The notes under the pieces: generated by a model
What the model was told of the DNA's origin: nothing
What the model saw: only the letters and a program-made list of their open reading frames with translations
The model's database searches: none
Made by a program: the position numbers and the translations under genes
Shown: positions 53,845 to 63,078 of the stretch, in pieces
Position numbering within the stretch: the stretch's first letter is position 1
How the letters are laid out: the number at the start of each line of letters is the position of its first letter
Assembly (NCBI GenBank): GCA_018238625.1
Contig: JABCSY010000007.1
Location: 1-64,000 of the forward strand
Length of the DNA stretch: 64,000 bases
Reading direction: 5' to 3'
DNA from: Promethearchaeota archaeon
GTDB taxonomy: Archaea; Asgardarchaeota; Lokiarchaeia; Sigyniarchaeales; SOKP01

Positions 53845-54030
53845 ATGGACAAACTAAAATCGCGAGTTCAATTGCTTTCGCTTTTTATAATTTTTTTTAT
53901 ATATAAGGCTATAGCGGGTATTGTTGGTAATAATTTCTCTGAATCCGTTCTATGGTTTATGTTTTCTATTGTTTATGCTATATCTCTTACGATCTTATAT
54001 TTTACTTATAAAAAAAGGCAAATTTCATAG
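53845..54030 (+). CDS. Small two-TM membrane protein
   Basis: 61 aa, two hydrophobic segments. Confidence 0.4.
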   Translation: MDKLKSRVQLLSLFIIFFIYKAIAGIVGNNFSESVLWFMFSIVYAISLTILYFTYKKRQIS

Positions 54031-54089
54031 TTTAATTAATATTGACTAAGAAAATTAATAGATTGTTGATCTTCTTTGAAATGTCTTAT

Positions 54090-54374
54090 TCATTTCTTAG
54101 TCTTTTTTTTAAAAATATCCGGAATTAAACCCTCAATTCCAAAACGGTCCATAATAGTATCACTAATATCGACTTTAACTTTCATATCTTGCATAGCTTT
54201 TAACGATTCTCCTAACATTTTGGTGAAGCTCTCGCTCATTTCTTTAACAGCATTGGAAGTCAATTGAAGGGATTCCCGAATAGCAAGATTTGTCTCGTGT
54301 AATTCTAAAGTCATTTTTTCCATGCTTTTCCTCATTTCTGACATCTCATCTTTTAATCCCATTATCAATACCAA
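54090..54374 (-). CDS. Small coiled-coil/helical protein
   Basis: 94 aa; heptad-like MSEMRKSMEKMTLELHETNLAIRESL. Confidence 0.45.
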   Translation of the reverse strand: MVLIMGLKDEMSEMRKSMEKMTLELHETNLAIRESLQLTSNAVKEMSESFTKMLGESLKAMQDMKVKVDISDTIMDRFGIEGLIPDIFKKKTKK

Positions 54375-54539
54375 TTTTAACTTATTTTATATTTTTTAAT
54401 AGTTTTGTAAATGAATGAAGTACTTAAATTTTTTACTTAAATGGAAAAGTAATCTCTTATAATTATTAAATATAACAATTACTCTTTTAAGATTGCTTAA
54501 TTATATTCAAAATAACTAATAAAATAAAAATAAATCAAA

Positions 54540-54677
54540 ATGTCTGAATGGAAATACAAAGTTAAAAAACCCGTAGCCGAAGAGGCCTTTTGTACTGGCT
54601 GAGGCATCGTTGACGGAATAATTTCGTGTATAAGTAATCTAAAAAAACAACGCAAAGAAAAGAAAAACCAAAAATAA
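54540..54677 (+). CDS. Candidate mini-selenoprotein 1 (one in-frame UGA at 54600-54602)
   Basis: MSEWKYKVKKPVAEEAFCTG[U]GIVDGIISCISNLKKQRKEKKNQK*, 45 codons, CxxU-type motif; hairpin element immediately 3'. Missed by the ORF track because TGA was read as stop. Confidence 0.6.
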
Positions 54678-54681
54678 ACTA

Positions 54682-54744
54682 AATCTCGAGGAGTAAAGCA
54701 AAAACGATAGGTTTTATTCCTTAGTTCCGCAAGAACTTGAGATT
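54682..54744 (+). promoter_or_regulatory. Candidate SECIS-like element 1
   Basis: AATCTCGAG/CTTGAGATT closing stem, GGAGTAAA/TTTATTCC stem presenting AAACGATAGG, AGTTC-CGCAA-GAACT hairpin; same core as 55041-55105. Confidence 0.5.
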
Positions 54745-54898
54745 AACTCTTACATTTTTACTTAACATTACTCTTTTTATTATTATAAAAAATTACTTAA
54801 TTGCGTGTTAACTTTATTTTTTATAAACCTAACCCTTAATACTCCTGATTTTTATAAATTTAATAATATATTTAATGATTTAAAAGTGAGAAAAACTT

Positions 54899-55048
54899 AT
54901 GTCGGAAGAAGACGAATTTGATTTTGGATTTGATGACAATTGCTATCAAACTAGTTGATCGTTACTTACTATGTGGTACTTAAGAGCTTTAAAAACGCAA
55001 AAAGCTAAAGAAAAAATGGATAAAAACATGAATAATAAAGATCTCTAA
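54899..55048 (+). CDS. Candidate mini-selenoprotein 2 (one in-frame UGA at 54956-54958)
   Basis: MSEEDEFDFGFDDNCYQTS[U]SLLTMWYLRALKTQKAKEKMDKNMNNKDL*, 49 codons; hairpin element overlapping the stop codon. Confidence 0.6.
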
Positions 55049-55105
55049 GATTAAGTCGTTAAACGATAGGATTTAATCGATAAGTTCTATGCAAGGACTT
55101 GAGAT
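55041..55105 (+). promoter_or_regulatory. Candidate SECIS-like element 2
   Basis: ATCTC-AAG/CTTGAGAT closing stem, GATTAA/TTAATC stem presenting AAACGATAGG, AAGTTC-TATGCAA-GGACTT hairpin. Confidence 0.5.
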
Positions 55106-55153
55106 ACAATTTCTTATTACTTTTTTTTTTTGAAAAACAAAAAGAGAAAAACA

Positions 55154-56518
55154 TTAATAGGGTTTTTTTGGCCCTTCTCCAACCTTTCTGTAAATAAAAC
55201 CCTTTTCTTCAACCACTTTCTTGTCAAATATGTTCCTTCCATCTATAATAATCGCTGTTCTTACCTTCTTCTTTAAATCGTCAAGGTCGAGGTTATAATA
55301 TTCCTTATGGTTTGTTGCAAAGATTAATACATCAGCCCCTTTTACTGCTTCATTAAAATCACTTGTTAACTCAGTAAGTCTATAATCCCTTTCTTTTACA
55401 TACGGATCATGGGAAATGTATATAATGTTATGAGAATGATATCGATTTTGTAATACCTTAACAATATTTTCAGTTGGTGTATTTCTCACATCATCAGTAT
55501 TTGCTTTATATGATACTCCTAAAAGTACAATCTTTATATTATCTACTAGTTTATGGATTTCTCTAAATACATCCTCCATTAATTCAACCATATGGTAGGG
55601 CATATAATCGTTCAAGCTTCTTGAGTCAGGAATTATCTTTATTTTGGATTCGTTAATTTTTTCGGTATATTTATTAAATCCGTATAATAGAAGCCAAGGA
55701 TCTTTTGTCAAGCAATGTCCTCCTACGCCTGAACCGGGGTAATGCATCATTCTGTCGTGGCGTTGATTTATTAATTCTACAATTTCGTATATATTTCGAT
55801 TAAAATCTTCGCTTAATAACGCCATCTCGTTTGCAAATGCAATATTTACGTCTCGGTATGCGTTCTCTATGCATTTAGTTAACTCTGCCGTAAGGGTGTC
55901 TGTTATCTGAAGTTCTTTTTTAACAACCTTCGCGTACAAATACATAGCTTTATCGTTGGCCTCTTTACAACCACCACCAATTACCCTAGGAAAATTTATG
56001 ATATAGTCCAATAACTTACCGGGCATTACGCGCTCAAACGAAAAAACAAGATAGAAATCCTTACTCCGCTTTAAACCACTTCCTTCTTCTAAAATAGATT
56101 GTACAACATTATCTGTCGTTCCAGGTGCTACTGTAGATTCAAGTATGACTGTGGCACCCTTTTTCATGTGTTTTGAAATCTGTTGAGAAACTTCCTTTAA
56201 AGATTCGTACCTTGGGGTCCTCTGGTCGTCTACAGGCGTTTGTACATCAATTAAAATATAATCCGCATTTTTGACATCGTTATATTTGTCAGTAACTTTA
56301 AATTTTCCATTTTTTACTACTCTTTCAATTAGCTCATCTAATCCAGGCTCATCTCCTTCAAAAGGATTTTTACCGCTATTAAGCCAATCAATTTTCCAAC
56401 TAGATCTTTGAGACCTTCGTTGAATACCAGTAACATAGAAATCGTCTACATCAGCTAACAGAGCAGCCATCGGAATACCAACGTATCCCATACCAATTAC
56501 AACGATGTTAGTAGGCAT
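55154..56518 (-). CDS. Nucleotide sugar dehydrogenase (UDP-glucose/UDP-ManNAc 6-dehydrogenase family)
   Basis: 454 aa; GMGYVGIPMA, ESTVAPGTTD, GSGVGGHCLTKDPW, GVSYKANTDDVRNTPT. Confidence 0.9.
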   Translation of the reverse strand: MPTNIVVIGMGYVGIPMAALLADVDDFYVTGIQRRSQRSSWKIDWLNSGKNPFEGDEPGLDELIERVVKNGKFKVTDKYNDVKNADYILIDVQTPVDDQRTPRYESLKEVSQQISKHMKKGATVILESTVAPGTTDNVVQSILEEGSGLKRSKDFYLVFSFERVMPGKLLDYIINFPRVIGGGCKEANDKAMYLYAKVVKKELQITDTLTAELTKCIENAYRDVNIAFANEMALLSEDFNRNIYEIVELINQRHDRMMHYPGSGVGGHCLTKDPWLLLYGFNKYTEKINESKIKIIPDSRSLNDYMPYHMVELMEDVFREIHKLVDNIKIVLLGVSYKANTDDVRNTPTENIVKVLQNRYHSHNIIYISHDPYVKERDYRLTELTSDFNEAVKGADVLIFATNHKEYYNLDLDDLKKKVRTAIIIDGRNIFDKKVVEEKGFIYRKVGEGPKKPY

Positions 56519-56653
56519 TTTAATTACTCAAGCTTATTAAAAAATTTGATATTAAGTTTATAACCTAAATTCAAAAATAAACCATACTTGAAAAAATTTC
56601 ATACTTTTCATAAAAAAAAAATAAAAAAGTTACTAAATAATTTCGGATTAAGA

Positions 56654-57334
56654 TTATTTTTTCTTTTTCTTATATGACGATCCTCTAACGGCTTTAAATA
56701 CACTCGCTATTACTGCTCCAGCAATGAACCCACCTACATGTGCAAAGTGAGCTGTCTGACCAATGCTAAAGGGATCCATTAGTGAAACCATAGCATAAGT
56801 TAATTCCGCTATAAAATATGTTATTATGAAATAACCAGCACCTATTTTTCGCATACCTGTTGAACCCAAAAGATAAAATTTATTACCTGGATAAAGAATA
56901 GCATATACAGCCATAAGCCCAAATATAGCTCCAGAAGCTCCTAATGAAGGAATAGTAGATAACATCGGCCCCCATACGGGAATAATTATTGTGCTCAATG
57001 CATGAAGAAAACTACCAAATAACCCTGAGAGTAAATATGTAACTAAATATAATAAATGCCCCATAGCATGCTCGCAATTGTCAGTTATTACAATGAAAAA
57101 CCACATGTTCATAAGTATATGCATAAAATCTCCGTGCATAAACATTGAGGTAAATATCGTCCATAATTTTTCTCCGGCGAAAAATTCAGCAGGAACAAAA
57201 GCATATTCAATGTGCATCTGCAGCGCAGGGTCCATTATTTGCCATACGAAAACTAGAATGTTAGCAACTAAGAAAATAACCGAGAAATATTGCTTCATAA
57301 AAGAAATTTTATCGTCTGACGCTTCGAATACCAA
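56654..57334 (-). CDS. Rhomboid family intramembrane serine protease
   Basis: 226 aa; GASGAIFGLM catalytic Ser, AHFAHVGGFIAG catalytic His, HILMNMWFF. Confidence 0.9.
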   Translation of the reverse strand: MVFEASDDKISFMKQYFSVIFLVANILVFVWQIMDPALQMHIEYAFVPAEFFAGEKLWTIFTSMFMHGDFMHILMNMWFFIVITDNCEHAMGHLLYLVTYLLSGLFGSFLHALSTIIIPVWGPMLSTIPSLGASGAIFGLMAVYAILYPGNKFYLLGSTGMRKIGAGYFIITYFIAELTYAMVSLMDPFSIGQTAHFAHVGGFIAGAVIASVFKAVRGSSYKKKKK

Positions 57335-57502
57335 TTTAATTCACACTTCCTATATAATTAAAAAGTTTTTAATGTTTTTGTAGAGTTAGATTTTAATAGT
57401 ATTTAAGAATTTTTTTGATAATTAATAAATTTCCATAATTATTAATAAATTTGGAAATAATAACATAAAAACATTAAAAAATAACAAGGGATAACACGCA
57501 TT

Positions 57503-58687
57503 ATGCGATTAGGAGAATCTACTTTACGTAATATTGCAAAAATCCAACCTGATACTGTAAAGAGGAAGCGTATTTCAAGTTACGACAAGACGGGGGGAAA
57601 TAACGATTGGATCGATGTTCAACCTGGAGAAAAGGTAACAATTGGAAAAGAAAATTTTACTGGGTGTATAACCCATTTATGGTGCACAATAAAATGTAAA
57701 GACCGTTATTATTTAAGAAATATAATAATTAGAATGTATTGGGACGGTGAACAAGACGATAAACCTAGCGTAGAGGTTCCAATTGGAGATTTTTTCGAGT
57801 TAGGTCACGCTAAACACAAGAATTTTGTTTCTTTACCGCTCCAAATGAGTCCACAATCGGGAAAAGGGTTCAATTGTTGGTGGCCAATGCCCTTTTCAAA
57901 AGGTTTTAAAATAACAATAGAAAACGATGCCTCTAAACCTATGAGATTTTTTTATTATATTGATTACGAAATCTACGAGGATGGATTCGATAACGAGAGG
58001 GATTATGGAAGGTTCCACGCTCTCTGGCACCGCGAAAATCCTACAGCTCCCAAAAAGAAAGATTGTGAAACCGGAAAAAAGTTTTATAAGGTGAGACCAA
58101 AGAAGTTCTGTTATAAAGGGTGTAATGTCGATAATCCTCTGATGGAAAATTACAAAATTCTTCAAGCAAGAGGAAAAGGTCACTTTGTTGGATGCAATAT
58201 TAATATTGATAATATTTCATTTATGCCTTGGTACATTAATTGGCCTGGCGAAGGAGACGATATGATATATATCGACGACGATGTTGAAAAAGGCGAACCA
58301 ACATTACATGGGACTGGCACAGAAGATTACGTGAACCAAGCCTGGGTGCAACGCCAAAACTATTCTGCCCCATATCACGGTACAATTAAATCTGGTGGGT
58401 TAAACTGGTGGGGTAAAATCTCCTATTACAGATATCATATTGAAGACCCTATCTATTTCAATAAGAAAATAGTGGTCTCAATCGAACACGGGCACGACAA
58501 CCACCGTAAAGACGATTGGTCGTCAACGGCTTATTGGTACCAACGAGAACCACACGACCATACTTTGTTTCCAAAATTATTAGATAAAGAAGGAAGAAAA
58601 CCGCGCGTTCTTGTTGCTCATATGGTTAGAAAATCTATATGCCTCGTTTTAATCGTATTCGTCCCGCTTTTATGGTTATTCCTTTAA
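57503..58687 (+). CDS. DUF2961 / GH172-like protein
   Basis: 394 aa; GCITHLWCT, MYWDGEQDDKPSVEVPIGDFF, GTGTEDYVNQAW, EHGHDNHRKDDWSSTAYWYQ. Confidence 0.8.
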   Translation: MRLGESTLRNIAKIQPDTVKRKRISSYDKTGGNNDWIDVQPGEKVTIGKENFTGCITHLWCTIKCKDRYYLRNIIIRMYWDGEQDDKPSVEVPIGDFFELGHAKHKNFVSLPLQMSPQSGKGFNCWWPMPFSKGFKITIENDASKPMRFFYYIDYEIYEDGFDNERDYGRFHALWHRENPTAPKKKDCETGKKFYKVRPKKFCYKGCNVDNPLMENYKILQARGKGHFVGCNINIDNISFMPWYINWPGEGDDMIYIDDDVEKGEPTLHGTGTEDYVNQAWVQRQNYSAPYHGTIKSGGLNWWGKISYYRYHIEDPIYFNKKIVVSIEHGHDNHRKDDWSSTAYWYQREPHDHTLFPKLLDKEGRKPRVLVAHMVRKSICLVLIVFVPLLWLFL

Positions 58688-58790
58688 ATTTTCTTACAAA
58701 TCTTTTTTTATGAAGTTAAAAATAAAACAAGTGAAAACTTAATAATTTTTAATTAATATCTTATCGTCTAATGATGATTTATTACAATAA

Positions 58791-59783
58791 TTATACTGGT
58801 TCAATGGCCTCATCTTTTTTAATAGAGGATGAGGATTTTTTCATGTCCATCGTCTCAATATCTGCTTGAAATCTACCAAGGGCGGAAGTTCCAATGAAAA
58901 TTAAAACGATCGCAAGGAAGAACAGAAAATAATTATTGAATGTTTGTTTAAAGACTAGAGTTCCAGCAATTATAGGTATTGATAACCCAATTGAATCCAA
59001 TATCGGAAATACTACTGCCATTCTACTTTTTTGGAAAGCACTTTGGTAAAACGCAAAACTAGCGATATTACAAATCGCTAAGCCCCACCACCCAATAAAA
59101 ACCCACAAATGAGGGTAATCAAACCAGAATACTCCAAAAAATATTTCTATCCCAAAATACCAAGTCAATTGTACGTTTGCTTGCCCTATTGCTTGAGCTA
59201 AAATGTTAGTAAAGACGCCTCCAAGCGCCAAGAAAAAAGAACCGGTTAACATAACAAAAAATCCTTCTAATTTCGTTCCTCTTTTCTTTTGAGAATAAAT
59301 AAAGCTACCAATGGTAATCGAAAACGCTATTATCAAAAAAATAGTTAATGGGATGACCATTTCGTGTAAATCAATAGCGACTTCAGAAATACCTGCAAGT
59401 GCAATTAATATAGGGGAAATAGCTAAAACAGTTATCGCGAGAAATTCATACCAAGTTACAGTTTCACCTAAAATACGGTTTGCGGCAATAACTACAATGA
59501 TTATACCAATACTGTTAATTGGTTCTGCTACCATAAATCCTACTAAACCTATTGACATTACGTAGGGAAACCAAGCAACAACACCCAGAATAGCGCCTAA
59601 AAGCCACCACTTGTTTTTTGCAATTTCTTTAAATGCTTTTAGTACCCCTACAAATCCTTTATCGAAAGTAATTTCTGGACCTGCTCGTAAACCCATTTTC
59701 TGGAAGACAATTCCTAAGTTAAACATAGGAGTTGCGATTAGCACTAAAATAATTCCCAATGTAACTGTATACGTATCAACCAT
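58791..59783 (-). CDS. EamA/DMT-superfamily transporter
   Basis: 330 aa, about 10 TM in a repeat-like arrangement. Confidence 0.7.
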   Translation of the reverse strand: MVDTYTVTLGIILVLIATPMFNLGIVFQKMGLRAGPEITFDKGFVGVLKAFKEIAKNKWWLLGAILGVVAWFPYVMSIGLVGFMVAEPINSIGIIIVVIAANRILGETVTWYEFLAITVLAISPILIALAGISEVAIDLHEMVIPLTIFLIIAFSITIGSFIYSQKKRGTKLEGFFVMLTGSFFLALGGVFTNILAQAIGQANVQLTWYFGIEIFFGVFWFDYPHLWVFIGWWGLAICNIASFAFYQSAFQKSRMAVVFPILDSIGLSIPIIAGTLVFKQTFNNYFLFFLAIVLIFIGTSALGRFQADIETMDMKKSSSSIKKDEAIEPV

Positions 59784-59902
59784 AATTCCCTAGCTCTAAT
59801 TAAAGATTTATAATACCTAAGAAAATTATTCATCAATTTTAATCTTATTTATGTAATAAGCAGCGATTTCTCGAGAATAATTTTAAAACTGATAAGAAGT
59901 AA

Positions 59903-60307
59903 CTAATTAGTTTCTTTTTTCTTTTTCTTTTTTTCAAGTAAATTTTTTATATAGGTTATAATTTCGTTTCCGGAAATTGCTTTAACTAAATAACCATCCG
60001 CACCGAGTTCTTTACCTTTTTTAATGTCTCCAAAAAAATTTTTCACAGTAAAAAGAACTACAAGGATGTGGCTAAACTTTTCGTTGGATTTGATGGATTT
60101 GAGTACCTCGTACCCATTAAGATTTGGCATCATAATATCTAAAAGTACTAGTGCGATATCCTCGTGTTTTTCTTCCACTATCTGTAACGCTTCACTTCCA
60201 TTACTACAAGTAAGGGTCTCGTAATGCTCTAGTTGTAAAAATTTTTCAGTTAACTTGACGATATCTTCTTCGTCGTCGACAATGAGAATCTTTCTTGCTA
60301 TTGACAT
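59903..60307 (-). CDS. Single-domain response regulator (receiver)
   Basis: 134 aa; ILIVDDEEDIV, LVLLDIMMPNLNGYEV, VVLFTVK, DGYLVKAIS. Confidence 0.9.
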   Translation of the reverse strand: MSIARKILIVDDEEDIVKLTEKFLQLEHYETLTCSNGSEALQIVEEKHEDIALVLLDIMMPNLNGYEVLKSIKSNEKFSHILVVLFTVKNFFGDIKKGKELGADGYLVKAISGNEIITYIKNLLEKKKKKKETN

Positions 60308-60531
60308 TCAGAACCCAGATTTATGTTAATATATTTTTTTATTTCTAACAAATATATGGTTTATTTGGTTATTTATAAAACATATATAATTTTAGTTAAT
60401 TTCTCGATAATATCAAGAAAATTAACTTATAAATAGTTATTTAAAAATCATTTGATTTTAAGCTGATTAGAAGTTTTGAAATAAGTAATTTACGACATTA
60501 AACCAGAATTTAATAGTTTTAGCTATACGTT

Positions 60532-60912
60532 CTATTTATTTAAAACTTTTTTTATGTAATCACGAAGTTCATTTCCCGAAAACGGTTTGGTAATGTATCC
60601 ATCTGCGCCTAATTCTTTACCTTTTTCAATATCTTCCTCAAAACTCTTAACTGTAAAAAGGACAACTCGGATATTCTTATAGTCCTCCTTCGATCTTATG
60701 GATCGGAGAACTTCAAACCCACTAAGACCCGGCATCATAATATCACATAAAATAAGCGCAATTTCCTTATATTTATCCTCAACAATTTTAATCGCTTCTT
60801 TGCCGTTGCTACAAGTAAGTATTTTAAAACTATCAAGTTGTAAAAATCTTTCAGTAAGATTGACGATATCAGGCTCGTCGTCAACTATGAGGATAGTATT
60901 TTTTTTTGACAT
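60532..60912 (-). CDS. Single-domain response regulator (receiver), paralog of 59903
   Basis: 126 aa; ILIVDDEPDIVNLTERFLQL, LILCDIMMPGLSGFEV, VVLFTVKSFEEDIEKGKELGADGYITKPFSG. Confidence 0.92.
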   Translation of the reverse strand: MSKKNTILIVDDEPDIVNLTERFLQLDSFKILTCSNGKEAIKIVEDKYKEIALILCDIMMPGLSGFEVLRSIRSKEDYKNIRVVLFTVKSFEEDIEKGKELGADGYITKPFSGNELRDYIKKVLNK

Positions 60913-61052
60913 GTTTAACCTCGATTGTTTTTAATAAAATTGTTTTTTTTTAATTTGGCATTTAACTTATTCTTATGACTACATATATATTTTATCTACT
61001 TATTTAATAATTTATATCTATACTTTTTAGCATTTTCAAATATTGAAAATTT

Positions 61053-61709
61053 ATGTCAAATCGCGAAGGTACGCCTAAATTTCCAGATTCCTACATAGGT
61101 GATAAATCAGTAGAGTACGATAATTCAACTTGGATGGAAAGAAATCAAAAAAAGACATCTTTATTATGTTTACAATACTTACGCGATGATAAATTGGATA
61201 GTCTTGGCAACTATGATGTTTTAGATGGTAATCCTTATATTATTGTGGATTTAGGTTGTGGTTCAGGCTTTTCTTCTGAAATTTTAGTGGATAGTGGCCA
61301 TCGAGTTATTGGCATCGATATTCTAATCGATATGATCTCAAAAGCAAAAACTAAAAAAAAAATCTCAGAACATAAAAAAGATTTAGAGCTAATATTAGCC
61401 GATATTAATCATATCCCTTTAAGAAAGGCTTCAATTAACCACATTATTTCAATTTCGGCTTACAATTTTATAATTTATGGAGCAAAAACAATCCGAGAAA
61501 AATTTAAAACCGCTAATAATACAGCATTATATTTGAAAAAAATTATGAAACCAAAAGGAAGAATAATAATCGAATTTTATCCAAAAGACGAAAAGGAGTT
61601 AGATCTATTTATATCTTCCTTTAATAGTAATGATTTTGATGGATTTATGATTAAAAAGAACCCTGCTCAAAAAGCGGGCCAAACTTTCTTATTGTTAAAA
61701 AAGCAATAA
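61053..61709 (+). CDS. SAM-dependent methyltransferase, BUD23-like
   Basis: 218 aa; VDLGCGSGFSSEILVDSGHRVIGIDI, HIISISAYNF, IEFYPKDEKELDLF; order of motifs matches the BUD23/WBSCR22 pattern from memory. Confidence 0.65.
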   Translation: MSNREGTPKFPDSYIGDKSVEYDNSTWMERNQKKTSLLCLQYLRDDKLDSLGNYDVLDGNPYIIVDLGCGSGFSSEILVDSGHRVIGIDILIDMISKAKTKKKISEHKKDLELILADINHIPLRKASINHIISISAYNFIIYGAKTIREKFKTANNTALYLKKIMKPKGRIIIEFYPKDEKELDLFISSFNSNDFDGFMIKKNPAQKAGQTFLLLKKQ

Positions 61710-61855
61710 GAAGATATAGTAGTTTATTAGTTTGATAAAATACATATTTTTTAACGATCCTGTGAAACTGTTATTATTTTTTTCCCCACAATAATTAATA
61801 AATAGGAAAAATAAGATAACCTTACTATTAATTTTAAAAAATAAGTTGCTTAAGA

Positions 61856-62956
61856 ATGAAAAGAATTAAGACTGTTGATACAATTCGTGGATTATGCATA
61901 CTCCTCATGATTCTTGGACACCTAATTGATTGGTGGATTAGAATCGAGGATAGATGGTTAATAAATATATTGTTTGCATTTTTAGCGCCTATAGCTGCTT
62001 CAGGATTTATGTTTATTTCAGGATTCAGCGCTATTTTATCTTATAAAAGTAAAGTTACAAATATAGACGACTCAAATGGACTTACTATGCGCAGAGTTAA
62101 AAACATATACCTTATTAGAGCTTTGTTATTATTAATCGTAGCTTTGCTTTATAATACAGCAATAGCTTTTGGAATTAACGATCTTACTTGGATTTGGGCG
62201 TGGAATGTTTTACAAACAATCGCGATTTCGCTCTTATTGGGGTGGTTTTTCTTAAATACTTCAAAAATATTTAGAATTTTGGTTGGAATTGTATTACTAG
62301 TTGGCAATCAATATATTTCACCCTTATTGCTAACTTATGATGGACAAACTAATATTTATGGGCTATTATTCTATATTTTATTCCATCCTATAGAACAATT
62401 TACGATCTTGTCTTATTTTTCTATATTTCTCCTTGGAACTGTAGTGGGAGATTCATTTATTGAGGTTAATAAAATTAACGATCAAAGGGAAAGGAAACAT
62501 GCGATAAATTATGTGTTTATAACGCCTCTATTGTTAATTGGGATAATTTCAGTATTCTTTGGTTTCATTTTTCGTTTTCCTGATATCATTTCTCGTAGAA
62601 CCTTTTCTTCGCTGGTGTTTTCTATTGGTTTTTTTCTAATATTGCTTTCAATACTTTTATTTAATGAAGAATTTGAGATTATAAGTGTAAAAAAAAGTTA
62701 TAGATTCTTCTTTTATTACTCTTTTTACTCTTTTACTATTTATTTGGCGCATGATTCATTGTATTTTGTATTTTTTGGTCAATTAAACGCTTTGACTATT
62801 TGGATAGCCCTCGTAGGAACTATATTTATAATAACATTAATACTCAAAGGCGTTTATAAAAAATGGGGGAGAAAAGCTTCTCTAAAAACTCAATTAAGCA
62901 TTCTAAGTTTAATAATACTAAATAAAATAGAACAAAAAGAAAGCAAAAATAACTAA
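61856..62956 (+). CDS. Acyltransferase-like integral membrane protein (DUF1624/HGSNAT-like)
   Basis: 366 aa; KTVDTIRGLCILLMILGHLIDWWI, about 10 TM. Confidence 0.75.
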   Translation: MKRIKTVDTIRGLCILLMILGHLIDWWIRIEDRWLINILFAFLAPIAASGFMFISGFSAILSYKSKVTNIDDSNGLTMRRVKNIYLIRALLLLIVALLYNTAIAFGINDLTWIWAWNVLQTIAISLLLGWFFLNTSKIFRILVGIVLLVGNQYISPLLLTYDGQTNIYGLLFYILFHPIEQFTILSYFSIFLLGTVVGDSFIEVNKINDQRERKHAINYVFITPLLLIGIISVFFGFIFRFPDIISRRTFSSLVFSIGFFLILLSILLFNEEFEIISVKKSYRFFFYYSFYSFTIYLAHDSLYFVFFGQLNALTIWIALVGTIFIITLILKGVYKKWGRKASLKTQLSILSLIILNKIEQKESKNN

Positions 62957-63078
62957 TTTAGCAATAACTTTTTTTTCAATTGAAGTTTAATTTCTTGTTT
63001 TAGGGTATGAATGATAAAATTTATTTAATTCTAATAATTTCTAACTCTAACTACTTCAATTAAAAATTGTTTTAAAAA

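Noticed and set aside
54956-54958. Reading UGA 54956 (and 54600) as ordinary stops giving 19-20-codon peptides
   Set aside because: The parallel continuation of both frames to a second stop placed at a shared hairpin element makes simple termination less likely, though not excluded.
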